This document shows, one piece after another, positions 1-7,340 of a DNA stretch of 10,142 bases. The number at the start of each line of letters is the position of its first letter. Position 1 is the stretch's first letter. The stretch covers positions 1 through 10,142 of the forward strand of contig CANQLS010000041.1 in assembly GCA_947624765.1 (NCBI GenBank), given 5' to 3'. A program made the position numbers and the translations under genes. The notes beneath the pieces were generated by a model, which made no database searches, was not told the DNA's origin, and saw only the letters and a program-made list of their open reading frames with translations. The DNA comes from an uncultured Clostridia bacterium (GTDB lineage: Bacteria > Bacillota > Clostridia > TANB77 > UBA1234).

Positions 1-397
1 TATCATTTCCAGTTTTAATTTGATACTTCACGCATACAGTATTTTCACCATATACTAAAGTAATTTTTTTATTAATTTTTACATCTTTAACTACATACGT
101 AAAAACAGGAAGTAATTCTTTCTCAAAATGTTCTTGCCATACATATCCTTCCTCTATATAATTTGGGCATTCATTAGTAGCAATAGTATAATAGTTATCA
201 CCTATCAAAATGTTTTCATTTACTTTAGAAAGAATTAATCTTCTTTCTCTTGTTTCTCCTAATGCAGCCACTAGATAACCATGATATTTTCTTGTATTTA
301 ATCCGCATAAGGTAGATGATGCAAAGCCACCAATGCCATTTGTAATAAGCCATTCATGGCTTTTATTGTATGCAAACTCTTCATTTGTAATTATCAT
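1..397 (-). CDS. Glycogen debranching enzyme (amylo-alpha-1,6-glucosidase), N-terminal part; 3' end beyond the window
   Basis: Only the first 132 codons are visible. The reading frame stays open from the ATG at 397 to the left edge. The N-terminus carries the pattern EWLITNGIGGFASSTLCGLN followed by TRKYHGYLVAA, which is the hallmark of the N-terminal domain of archaeal/bacterial-type debranching enzymes (GDE_N). That family removes alpha-1,6 branches from glycogen or limit dextrins and releases free glucose; complete members are usually about 650-700 residues, so the catalytic (alpha/alpha)6 domain lies outside the window. The start is chosen because an AGGAGA SD sequence (404-409) sits 6 bases upstream; a second ATG at 404 is out of frame. 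The gene begins 19 bp after the yvcK stop, so it is probably the last visible member of the same operon. The ROK sugar kinase three genes upstream could phosphorylate the glucose released; that link is inferred. Confidence 0.9.
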   Translation of the reverse strand, partial: MIITNEEFAYNKSHEWLITNGIGGFASSTLCGLNTRKYHGYLVAALGETRERRLILSKVNENILIGDNYYTIATNECPNYIEEGYVWQEHFEKELLPVFTYVVKDVKINKKITLVYGENTVCVKYQIKTGND

Positions 398-416
398 TTT
401 TCATCTCCTGTATTTC

Positions 417-1865
417 TCACTTTTTTCTTTGACCAACAACTGGTACATCCGTATAATCTTTTTCGGTAGTTTTTTTGTTTTTAATATTATTCACAATTTT
501 TATATCACGGAATAATATTGGCTTCTTTTTTCTTTTCTTACTTTTCTTCTTTAACTTTGATTGAATAGTAAAATATTCTAATGCTTCTTTTTTATTTGTC
601 AAATCCATATGATCACAAACAATTTTTAAAATTGCTCTTGCTAATTTATCTGGATCATGACGAATAAAACCTGTGTTATCAACTATGGCCAAATCATCAA
701 CTATTAATGAAACTCCAGTTGGTTTAATATTGCTCTTATCTATTTCCATTATCTCAGAACCAGCTTCATTATAGCGACGTACATATTCAGGCATAATATC
801 ACTATCTGCTGCAATGCAATACTCCATTATACCTTTTCCAACATGATCATGAATAGCCGTAATACAATCTGAAACTTTATAGTTATCAGTATCACCCGGC
901 TCAGTCATAATGTTTGATATCATAATTTTAGTTGCTTTACTTTTTTTAATTTCATCTGCAATTTCACGAATAAGTAAATTAGGAATAATGCTTGTATATA
1001 AGCTACCAGGGCCAATTATTATAACATCTGCTTCTTTAATACTACTTATTACATCAGGTGCTGGTGTACATTTTGATGGAGATAAAAATACTTTTTCAAT
1101 AGGTGCATTTTTAGGGCCATTTATTCTTTCTTCTCCAACAAGTCTTGTCCCATCTGAAAGTACAACACCAATATTAGTTACATCTAAAGTTGCTGGTACA
1201 ACTTTTCCAGTTATAGATAATACTTTTGAAGTATCTTGAATAACCTTCGAAAAATTACTTCCACAAATATCATTCATAGCTGCTAAAAGTAAATTTCCAA
1301 AATTATATCCTTTTAAATTTCCAGCTTTAAAACGATATTGCATCAATTCTTGCATAATTTCTTCTTTATTAGAAAGTGCTACTAAAGATTGTCGTAAATC
1401 TTCAGGTGGAAAAATTCCAAATTCTTTTGCAACAATATCTTGCTTATTATTATCAGTTGCAGTTGTAACAATTGCAGTAATATTATTAGAATAAGCTTTT
1501 AATCCACGTAGTACAGTATAAAGTCCACTTCCTCCACCAATTACAACTATATTAATACTTTTATCTAGCATTTGTTTGTCGTAAATTAATTTCTTTACAT
1601 TTAAATTTCTACTATTTACGCCTGCATTAGCTTCAGCTAATGCTTGCATAATTCTTCGTTGTGATAGCATAAATCCTATTACAATACTAGCAACACCTAA
1701 AATAAATGATATAGCTACAATAATAATCTTCTTTAATTCTAATATATCCATTACTAATATATTTGCAAATCCATATCCAATTAAAATAGTTCCAATTAAA
1801 ACTAAAAATAACCATCTCTTAATTTTCAATCCTGACCCAAACCAGCTTAAAAAGTTATTATCCAT
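417..1865 (-). CDS. yvcK: YvcK/CofD-fold protein with N-terminal membrane anchor (gluconeogenesis/morphogenesis factor)
   Basis: A 482-residue protein. Residues about 17-38 and 46-68 form two hydrophobic segments, likely a membrane hairpin that is absent from the usual soluble YvcK of roughly 320 residues. The CofD-like Rossmann domain follows: VVIGGGSGLYTVLRGLK (107-123), FPPEDLRQSLVAL (152-164), LKGYNFGNLLLAA (184-196), IGPGSLYTSIIPNLL (284-298) and RHDPDKLARAIL (402-413). YvcK homologues bind UDP-sugars and are needed for growth on gluconeogenic carbon sources and for normal wall synthesis. An oddity is that the usual ADDGGSSG loop after the GGG motif reads ATDNNKQD (136-143), so the ligand site may differ. 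The C-terminus is a lysine-rich tail (from about 436). The SD GAAAGGA is 7 bases before the ATG. It lies 97 bp downstream of murB and 19 bp upstream of the debranching enzyme; rapZ and whiA, its common neighbours, are not next to it. Family assignment is firm; the exact role is inferred. Confidence 0.92.
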   Translation of the reverse strand: MDNNFLSWFGSGLKIKRWLFLVLIGTILIGYGFANILVMDILELKKIIIVAISFILGVASIVIGFMLSQRRIMQALAEANAGVNSRNLNVKKLIYDKQMLDKSINIVVIGGGSGLYTVLRGLKAYSNNITAIVTTATDNNKQDIVAKEFGIFPPEDLRQSLVALSNKEEIMQELMQYRFKAGNLKGYNFGNLLLAAMNDICGSNFSKVIQDTSKVLSITGKVVPATLDVTNIGVVLSDGTRLVGEERINGPKNAPIEKVFLSPSKCTPAPDVISSIKEADVIIIGPGSLYTSIIPNLLIREIADEIKKSKATKIMISNIMTEPGDTDNYKVSDCITAIHDHVGKGIMEYCIAADSDIMPEYVRRYNEAGSEIMEIDKSNIKPTGVSLIVDDLAIVDNTGFIRHDPDKLARAILKIVCDHMDLTNKKEALEYFTIQSKLKKKSKKRKKKPILFRDIKIVNNIKNKKTTEKDYTDVPVVGQRKK

Positions 1866-1920
1866 TTTTTTATCCTTTCTTAAAAATAGTTCATCTTAAT
1901 ATCATATAATCTAAAATAAT

Positions 1921-1954
1921 TTCATCATTCAATTTATGTACATTCGTCATTCAG
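1921..1954. repeat. Two imperfect 12-bp direct repeats in the murB-yvcK gap
   Basis: The 97-bp gap between murB and yvcK contains ttcatcattcaa (1921-1932) and ttcgtcattcag (1943-1954). They match at 10 of 12 positions and are 22 bp apart, about two helical turns. Shorter ttcatc copies occur at 1890 and 1958. This could be a tandem binding site or simple AT-rich drift. No hairpin terminator and only a poor promoter (TTGAAT, 18 bp, TATATG on the minus strand) can be seen here, so transcription probably reads through from murB. Confidence 0.3.
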
Positions 1955-1962
1955 TATTCATC

Positions 1963-2853
1963 TTATAAGTCCTCCCCAATTACCTTAATTTCTGGTTCTA
2001 ACTTTACTCCATATTTTTCAAAAACTACTTTTTGAATATAATCAATTAAATCTAATATATCTTTTGATGTTGCATTTTCTTTATTTACTATAAATCCAGC
2101 ATGCAAGTCGGATACGGCTGCACCACCAATTTGATAGCCTTTAAGGCCAGCTTCTTCAATTAGTTTTCCTGCGAAAAAGCCTTCGGGTCTTTTAAAAGTG
2201 CTACCTGCACTTGGAACAGAAATTGGTTGCTTGGCATTTCTTGCAGTCATATATTCATCCATCTTTTTCTTTATCTCATCTTTATTTCCTTTAATTAATT
2301 TTAATTTAGCAGATAAAATAATTCCACCTATCCTTTGATAAATACTTTGCCTATAAGCAAACTCATGGTCTGTTATAGTTAATATTTTTCCTTGTTCTGA
2401 CATAAACGTGCTTTCTAACACAACATTACTCATTTCACCACCATATGCACCAGCATTCATCATAATTGCACCTCCAAGTGTGCCAGGAATACCACATGCA
2501 AATTCTAAATTTGCTAAGCCAGCTTGCATAGCAATTTGTGAAAGTTTTGCAAGATACATTCCGGTAGTTGCTTCTATAATATCTTCTTCAACAGAATAAT
2601 GTTGATATTTAGTAAGTTGGATTACAAGTCCACGAATGCCACCATCTTTAACTAATAAATTACTACCATTTCCTATTATGGTCTTTTCACAGTCTAATGA
2701 CAATAGTTTTTGCATTTCTTCAATCGTTTCCGGTGTTACCAAATAATCTGCAGGTCCACCCGTATGAAATGTAGTATGCTTTGCCATAGGTTCATTAATG
2801 AAAATATTTTCTTCGTTAGTAATTTTTTTTAACGTATCAAATAAATTCAACAT
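1963..2853 (-). CDS. murB: UDP-N-acetylenolpyruvoylglucosamine reductase MurB
   Basis: A 296-residue FAD-dependent cytoplasmic enzyme that reduces UDP-GlcNAc-enolpyruvate to UDP-MurNAc with NADPH, the second committed step of peptidoglycan synthesis. The FAD-binding half shows TTFHTGGPADYLV (27-39), IIGNGSNLLVKDGGIRG (59-75) and FACGIPGTLGGAIMMNAGAYG (118-138, with the conserved GIPGT.GGA). The MurB C-terminal domain shows YRQS (167-170, conserved Arg), PSAGSTFKRP (214-223, with the Ser that acts as proton donor), GKLIEEAGLKG (229-239), HAGFIVN (251-257) and LEPEI near the end with the catalytic Glu. The length and the absence of an extra tyrosine-loop insertion fit the shorter type II MurB usual in Firmicutes. 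An AGGAGG SD sits in the 15-bp gap after the ROK kinase stop, so the two are co-transcribed. All key residues are present, and it should be functional. Confidence 0.97.
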   Translation of the reverse strand: MLNLFDTLKKITNEENIFINEPMAKHTTFHTGGPADYLVTPETIEEMQKLLSLDCEKTIIGNGSNLLVKDGGIRGLVIQLTKYQHYSVEEDIIEATTGMYLAKLSQIAMQAGLANLEFACGIPGTLGGAIMMNAGAYGGEMSNVVLESTFMSEQGKILTITDHEFAYRQSIYQRIGGIILSAKLKLIKGNKDEIKKKMDEYMTARNAKQPISVPSAGSTFKRPEGFFAGKLIEEAGLKGYQIGGAAVSDLHAGFIVNKENATSKDILDLIDYIQKVVFEKYGVKLEPEIKVIGEDL

Positions 2854-2868
2854 AAATCCTCCTAAACA

Positions 2869-3726
2869 TTATTCTTCGTATATAGATAACAAGCCTGCTC
2901 CAATAATTCCAGCATCATTTCCAAATTCAGCACATTTCATTTGTAAATCGGACGTATATCTATTTAAAATTTTGCTAAATACTTTTGTTTTTAATTTATG
3001 CATAAATTTATCTGAAAACCAAGCTATACCTCCACCTATTACAAGCATTTCAACATCATAAATATTTACAATATTAGCCAAACCTTCTGCAACGTTTTCT
3101 AAATACTCATCAAATGTCTTTACTATATTTTCGTTTCTATCTAATAAATAAAAAAATTCTTTTAAACTCTCTGTATTTGTTTTCTTTAATAAACTTGAAA
3201 TTGATGCATATTTCTCATAGCAACCTCTTCGTCCACAGGCACATGGAATTCCATCTTTATCTATAACCATATGTCCTACTTCGCCTGCAGCACCCGTACT
3301 ACCATTATATATCTTCCCATTTAAAATTATACCAGCACCAATTCCAGTACCAATTGTAATCAAAGCATAATTAGAGTACATTCTTTTATCCACGAAATGA
3401 TATTCTGCTAATGTAGCACAAACTGCATCATTTCCAAGATAAACAGGAAGAGGTGTTTCAATATAGCTTTTTACTTTTACATTCTTTAATGGTAAATTTG
3501 CAGTATAAACAATTTCATTATTATTCACTATTCCAGGCACACCAATTCCAACTGCTTCAGCTTTATCTTCATGTAGCTTAACATACTCTTTTATACACTT
3601 AAATATATACTCTTCATTTCTATTTGTATCGTCAATTTGAACAATATTTTTATAAGAAATTTTTCCGCTTTCATCAATTAAACCCATTCCAATATGTCTA
3701 CCGCCAATATCAATTCCTATATTAAT
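2869..3726 (-). CDS. ROK-family sugar kinase, probably glucokinase; apparent AUU start codon
   Basis: ROK kinases phosphorylate glucose or related hexoses with ATP in the cytoplasm. From the proposed AUU at 3726 the protein is 285 residues and begins with (M)NIGIDIGGRHIGMGL, the ROK ATP-phosphate motif DIGG at 6-9. GND (98-100) supplies the catalytic Asp. IGTGIGAGIILNG follows at about 125-137, and the zinc-binding signature is His152 with CACGRRGCYE (162-171; Cys162, Cys164, Cys169). These match glucokinase/N-acylhexosamine kinases; the sugar cannot be settled by eye. The only ATG available (3687) would delete the DIGG motif. Between it and the in-frame stop at 3739-3741 there is no ATG, GTG or TTG, while AAGGAGGG (3733-3740) lies 6 bases before the ATT. 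The gene starts 18 bp after the SpoIID-domain gene and ends 15 bp before murB. Glucose from the debranching enzyme is a likely substrate (inference). Confidence 0.9.
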   Translation of the reverse strand: MNIGIDIGGRHIGMGLIDESGKISYKNIVQIDDTNRNEEYIFKCIKEYVKLHEDKAEAVGIGVPGIVNNNEIVYTANLPLKNVKVKSYIETPLPVYLGNDAVCATLAEYHFVDKRMYSNYALITIGTGIGAGIILNGKIYNGSTGAAGEVGHMVIDKDGIPCACGRRGCYEKYASISSLLKKTNTESLKEFFYLLDRNENIVKTFDEYLENVAEGLANIVNIYDVEMLVIGGGIAWFSDKFMHKLKTKVFSKILNRYTSDLQMKCAEFGNDAGIIGAGLLSIYEE

Positions 3727-3740
3727 AAGAATCCCTCCTT
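3724..3740 (-). promoter_or_regulatory. Strong SD followed by AUU start codon of the ROK kinase
   Basis: On the minus strand AAGGAGGG (3740-3733) is followed by six bases and then ATT (3726-3724), AAT, ATA, GGA, ATT, GAT, ATT, GGC, GGT. The spacing is ideal for the ATT and too long (12 bases) for the next candidate, ATA at 3720. The upstream in-frame stop TAA at 3741-3739 excludes any earlier start. AUU is a rare initiator best known from infC, where it allows IF3-dependent control. A single-base error or mutation of an ATG is the other explanation. Confidence 0.6.
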
Positions 3741-3744
3741 AAAT

Positions 3745-5142
3745 TTATTTTTGTATTTCAACGCCTGAATAATACCACTTAATAATTTCTTCATAATCAA
3801 AATTTTCTTTAGCCATACCAATAGCACCATTTTGGCTCATACCTACAGCATGTCCCCAACCTCTTCCTTGAAAAACAAATTCAGTACGAGAAGATTTTGC
3901 TGCATATGCTGATTGCACTTCTGTAATGTTATCTTTCTTAAGATTAAGTAATGATAATAATTTTTGCAATAAAGGTTTTTTCTCCTCTTCGTTATTTTCT
4001 ACTTCATTATTTTTTATTTCTTCTTTTTTCTCGTCTTTAATTTCTTCTTGGGGTTCAGTTTTATCTTGTTTCTCAGGTACTTTAATATTGTACTCTGCAA
4101 CAACTGGTGCATCACTATTAATTGTATACCATTGACTATCTAATCCTAAATAAGTTCTAGTTTTAGATTTTTCTAAAACTGCAGTACCATTTGTTCCAAT
4201 TACTTTTAATTCAATAACTCTTCCAACATCAGAAAGTTTAGTAGGTACTAAATCTAAAACATCACCTACATAAACATTATTATTTGCTAATTTTTGTTTT
4301 ACCTCTGCACTTGTCAAAGTTACTGTCCAAGTTTTTTTAGTTAAGTTTTCTGGTTCATAAATATCAGGAACGGCTTTTAAATAATCAAAACTTCCTCCCC
4401 AAACATTTTCTGAGTCTTCTGTATAACCACCACTAGTTGAAAAATAATAACCACCAATTAAATCTCCATTATATACTGCTACCATACCATCAGTTTCATC
4501 AACTGCACGATTAGAATTTTCATTTTCCCATTTGTAACCACCATATACTTGGTCATCTACTGTAGGATATAAATCAAATCCCCATTTATCTCTTTTATTA
4601 TAATTTTTTGTAGCATATGTTCTTGCAATAATAGCTTGTGCCTTAACTGCTTCAACAGGGCTATTTCCACCAATTTCTCTTGGCACAACACCATATAAAT
4701 ATTCTTGCATAGAAACTACATTAATGACAGTCATATCACTATCTGTATATCTTTTTATTTCCACATCACCACGATATAATACATCATCAATTGAAATTAA
4801 GCGAATGCCATCATCATTTTCTTTACTAACAAAACATGGAACGTGATTACTATCACCAAATTCTCCATATCCAGAAACCATTACAGAATTCTTATTACTT
4901 CCTTTTATAACAGTAATTGTTTTTCCTGCTTTCACTTCTTCAAGCTCTTCAAAATTTCCTTTAGTATCTCTAAGGCCAATTAATAGTCCACCTTCACCAG
5001 AAAGTTCTACACTAGATGCCCCCTTTGAACCATAATAAATACCGATTCTCACTTCATCAGGTACTTCAACAGCTAATACTATTGCATTCGTAAATATTAA
5101 AAGACTAAATATTAAACATATCATTAAAAAATATTTTTTCAT
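3745..5142 (-). CDS. Secreted SpoIID/LytB-domain protein (peptidoglycan-active)
   Basis: A 465-residue protein. It has a signal peptide (MKK, hydrophobic core 5-24, cleavage near 24-26), so it acts outside the membrane. The SpoIID/LytB domain contains VVSMQEYLYGVVPREI (142-157), VEAVKAQAIIARTYA (163-177), the SGGYTEDSENVWGG patch (237-250) and, after a gap, FQGRGWGHAVGMSQNGAIGM (424-443) with YEEIIKWYYSGVEI at the C-terminus. SpoIID homologues cleave glycan strands lacking stem peptides as lytic transglycosylases; Glu156 is in the position I take for the catalytic acid. An extra low-complexity stretch, about 355-418, rich in Lys, Glu and Asn, splits the domain's last block from the rest. The start at 5142 is preferred over frame-open starts at 5166 and 5271: it has GGAGGGG just upstream, gives a clean signal peptide, and the promoter lies at 5194-5223. 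Similar proteins occur in non-sporulating Firmicutes, so sporulation is not proven. First gene of the operon. Confidence 0.88.
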   Translation of the reverse strand: MKKYFLMICLIFSLLIFTNAIVLAVEVPDEVRIGIYYGSKGASSVELSGEGGLLIGLRDTKGNFEELEEVKAGKTITVIKGSNKNSVMVSGYGEFGDSNHVPCFVSKENDDGIRLISIDDVLYRGDVEIKRYTDSDMTVINVVSMQEYLYGVVPREIGGNSPVEAVKAQAIIARTYATKNYNKRDKWGFDLYPTVDDQVYGGYKWENENSNRAVDETDGMVAVYNGDLIGGYYFSTSGGYTEDSENVWGGSFDYLKAVPDIYEPENLTKKTWTVTLTSAEVKQKLANNNVYVGDVLDLVPTKLSDVGRVIELKVIGTNGTAVLEKSKTRTYLGLDSQWYTINSDAPVVAEYNIKVPEKQDKTEPQEEIKDEKKEEIKNNEVENNEEEKKPLLQKLLSLLNLKKDNITEVQSAYAAKSSRTEFVFQGRGWGHAVGMSQNGAIGMAKENFDYEEIIKWYYSGVEIQK

Positions 5143-5193
5143 TTTACCCCTCCATCTTTTGTTCATCACAATTCTTTCCGTTTTTTCGTTACT

Positions 5194-5223
5194 ATTATAC
5201 CATAAAATAACACAATGCAACAA
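5194..5223 (-). promoter_or_regulatory. Extended -10 promoter for the SpoIID-murB-yvcK operon
   Basis: On the minus strand a perfect TATAAT (5194-5199) is preceded by TGG, giving the extended -10 motif TGnTATAAT. A weak -35 would be TTGTTG (5218-5223, 18-bp spacer) or TTGCAT (5215-5220, 15-bp spacer). Transcription would begin near 5187, about 45 bases before the ATG at 5142 and its SD. No comparably good promoter is seen between the five downstream genes, so this may drive them all. Confidence 0.65.
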
Positions 5224-5261
5224 TAAATTCACAAGAAAAGTAAATTTCCATTTTACAAAGA

Positions 5262-5292
5262 GAAAAGGCATGAATAATTTTCACACCTTTTC
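5262..5292 (-). terminator. Hairpin terminator of the HAD-PRTase / PfkB-SIS unit
   Basis: A 13-bp stem (5262-5274 with 5280-5292, including two G-T wobble pairs) closes a 5-base loop. On the minus strand it is followed by a mixed pyrimidine tract (TCTTTG) rather than a clean T-run, so termination may be partial. It lies 65 bases after the PfkB-SIS stop and just before the next promoter, the expected place for a terminator. The remainder of the 215-bp gap holds no further gene. Confidence 0.55.
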
Positions 5293-5357
5293 ACAATCAT
5301 TTATGTTTTATATATTATTAAAGCAAATTTTTCTCTTAATTTTTATTATTGAAAATA

Positions 5358-7329
5358 TTATAATTTTCCAATATATTTATATATTTCCATAGCTTCATCC
5401 GTATATGAAGGCTTTGATAAATCAATATTTATAAGTTCACTTATCTGCTTCATAAAAAATTGTGATGCAATTAATAAATCAAATTCAGCAAGCAAACCAT
5501 CATAAGCACTTTCTATAATAATATAATCTATATTTTGAGATTCAATATATTTTAACAGTTTATCTTCATAATTAGTTGTACTATTTTGTTTTAAATAAAT
5601 TAAAACATCAGGTCTAAAATATTCCATACTTATAAATCTACCATGTGAAAAATTTTTCTTTTCATGCATTGTTACTCTGTAGATTCCTGATTCTACTATT
5701 TTCGATTCCATATCTAATGCTGCCGAAGTTGTATAATCCCCATGTATCAAATCAATGATATTTTTCTTATCGAAAATATATTCTAATTTATTTTTTCCCG
5801 ATTTAAAATACTCTTTAAAATAATTTTTCCAATAATTAATTCTTAACTTTAAAAAATCTTCAAAACTATCACTATTTTTTAAACTGTTATAATAATATTT
5901 TGCAAATAATGATGCAGGTGCAATAGTGCCCTCTATTGATAAAAATCCTCTTTCTCTTCCAGCTTTATATTTAGCATCACAATATGAAATAATTTCTATA
6001 TTAGAATCGATTTTATTTCTAATTTTTTCTTCTTTACCTTTTGTTATTATATATTTCCTACTGTTCGCACATTCAAATGCTGAAAATATATCTGGGCTTG
6101 TTCCAGAATATGATACTGCAATCAAATTTTTTAAATTACAATTATTTCTATACAACAAATCTCTAGGATACATTGCTATAGCATTAATTCCCTTTGTATA
6201 ATTAATTACTCTACTAGCATAATAACACGCTGCATATGAGCCACCTGCCCCAATAATAATGCAATCATCATTTATTTTGTTTATTACATTTTTTATTTTT
6301 TCATACGCATTAGATTCTAAAGCTCTTAAAACTCTTCTTTCTAAATTATCTAAATTCGTAGATATTTTCTTCCTTTTATTTAAAGCTTTTTTCCCTTCAC
6401 AGTTGGACATTCCACAATAACAACCATTTATAAGCTCTTTATTATGAAAATCTTGAATCAAGGCTCTAGCTCCAACTTTTCCCACCAAGATGCTCACCTT
6501 TTCTAAAGCTTCGTTATATGCTTTATTTATTATGCTTTCATTAATATCATAATTAGAATTAATAAGATTTTCTAAAATAACAGAAAAGAACAAATCTCCT
6601 GCACCTGTTGCATCTAACTCTTTTGCTGGTTTACCAATTTGAAACATATATTCTTTTTCTCCAATTATAAATGTTGCTCCATCATTTCCAAAGGTTATAA
6701 TTACTAAATCTGAATTAAAAATCTCATTTATTCTTTTATAATCATCATATTGAAATTTTTCAATTAAAAATTTTGCTACACATTCATTTAATTGAACAAA
6801 GTTAAATTTATTTAAAAATCTGTCAACTATTTCATCTTTTCTTAAATACTTTAAATTTCCAATTTGCCCAATATCAATAGCCAATTTAATTTTCTTATTT
6901 TTTAATTTCTCAATAATTTTTAAATTATTTTTATTAATAGTATCAAAAATATAAAGACTGCCTTTCTCTATTAGCTCTGTAGGAAAATCATCATTAACCT
7001 TAGATTTTTCATACCATTTCTTTTCTCCACAAATCGGACACACTTTCTTTGAAATTATTTTGTTTTCATCTATTGTTATATGAAAATTTCTTGTATATGT
7101 ATTACATTTTTTTATAAAATTTATATTAACCCCTAAATCCATTAAATCTTTTTTTGCAATCTCTCCATCAATATCATTTCCGAACAGAAGCATAAGCGTA
7201 ACAATTATCAAACTTTGTAGCTAAATTTGATAATATGTTAAATACAGTTCCGCCTCCTGATACGCCCAAAAATTTATTACTTTGATAATAATAATCTAAT
7301 ACTAAATCTCCGATTCCTACAATCTTCAT
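5358..7329 (-). CDS. PfkB-family kinase fused to SIS sugar isomerase, interrupted by a +1 frameshift at 7182
   Basis: Reading from the ATG at 7329 (SD GAGGAGGAG directly upstream) gives 49 residues starting MKIVGIGDLVLD with SGGGTVFNILSNLA (24-37), the PfkB N-terminal glycine region, then Val-Arg-Lys and a stop at 7176-7174. Removing one base, C at 7182, joins this exactly to GNDIDGE in the next frame and gives 656 residues. The kinase half ends in DATGAGDLFF (239-248), the PfkB signature with catalytic Asp245. The second half is a SIS domain: GAGGSYAA (360-367), SYSGTSPDI (407-415) and a second lobe with E..K..E and NFSHGR (559-564), recalling the catalytic Glu/His-Gly region of GlmS-type isomerases. 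Extra cysteines occur as CPIC (97-100) and CYCGMSNC (303-310). The gene starts 11 bp after the HAD-PRTase gene, so the two are coupled. The rest of the frame is intact. Substrate unknown. Confidence 0.8.
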
Positions 7330-7340
7330 TCTGCTCCTCC

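Noticed and set aside
910..1239. Plus-strand open frame of 109 codons
   Set aside because: It lies antisense inside yvcK, has no SD, and its translation resembles no protein family.
2408..3061. Plus-strand open frames over murB and the ROK kinase
   Set aside because: They are antisense to genes with complete family motifs and lack SD sequences.
5143..5271. Longer N-terminus of the SpoIID-domain protein starting at 5271 or 5166
   Set aside because: The extended -10 promoter lies inside this stretch, neither start has a good SD, and the start at 5142 has a strong SD and gives a normal signal peptide.
7183..7211. TTG at 7211 as the true start of the PfkB-SIS gene
   Set aside because: It has no SD and would remove the PfkB N-terminal glycine motif, which is encoded in the adjacent frame just upstream behind a strong SD.
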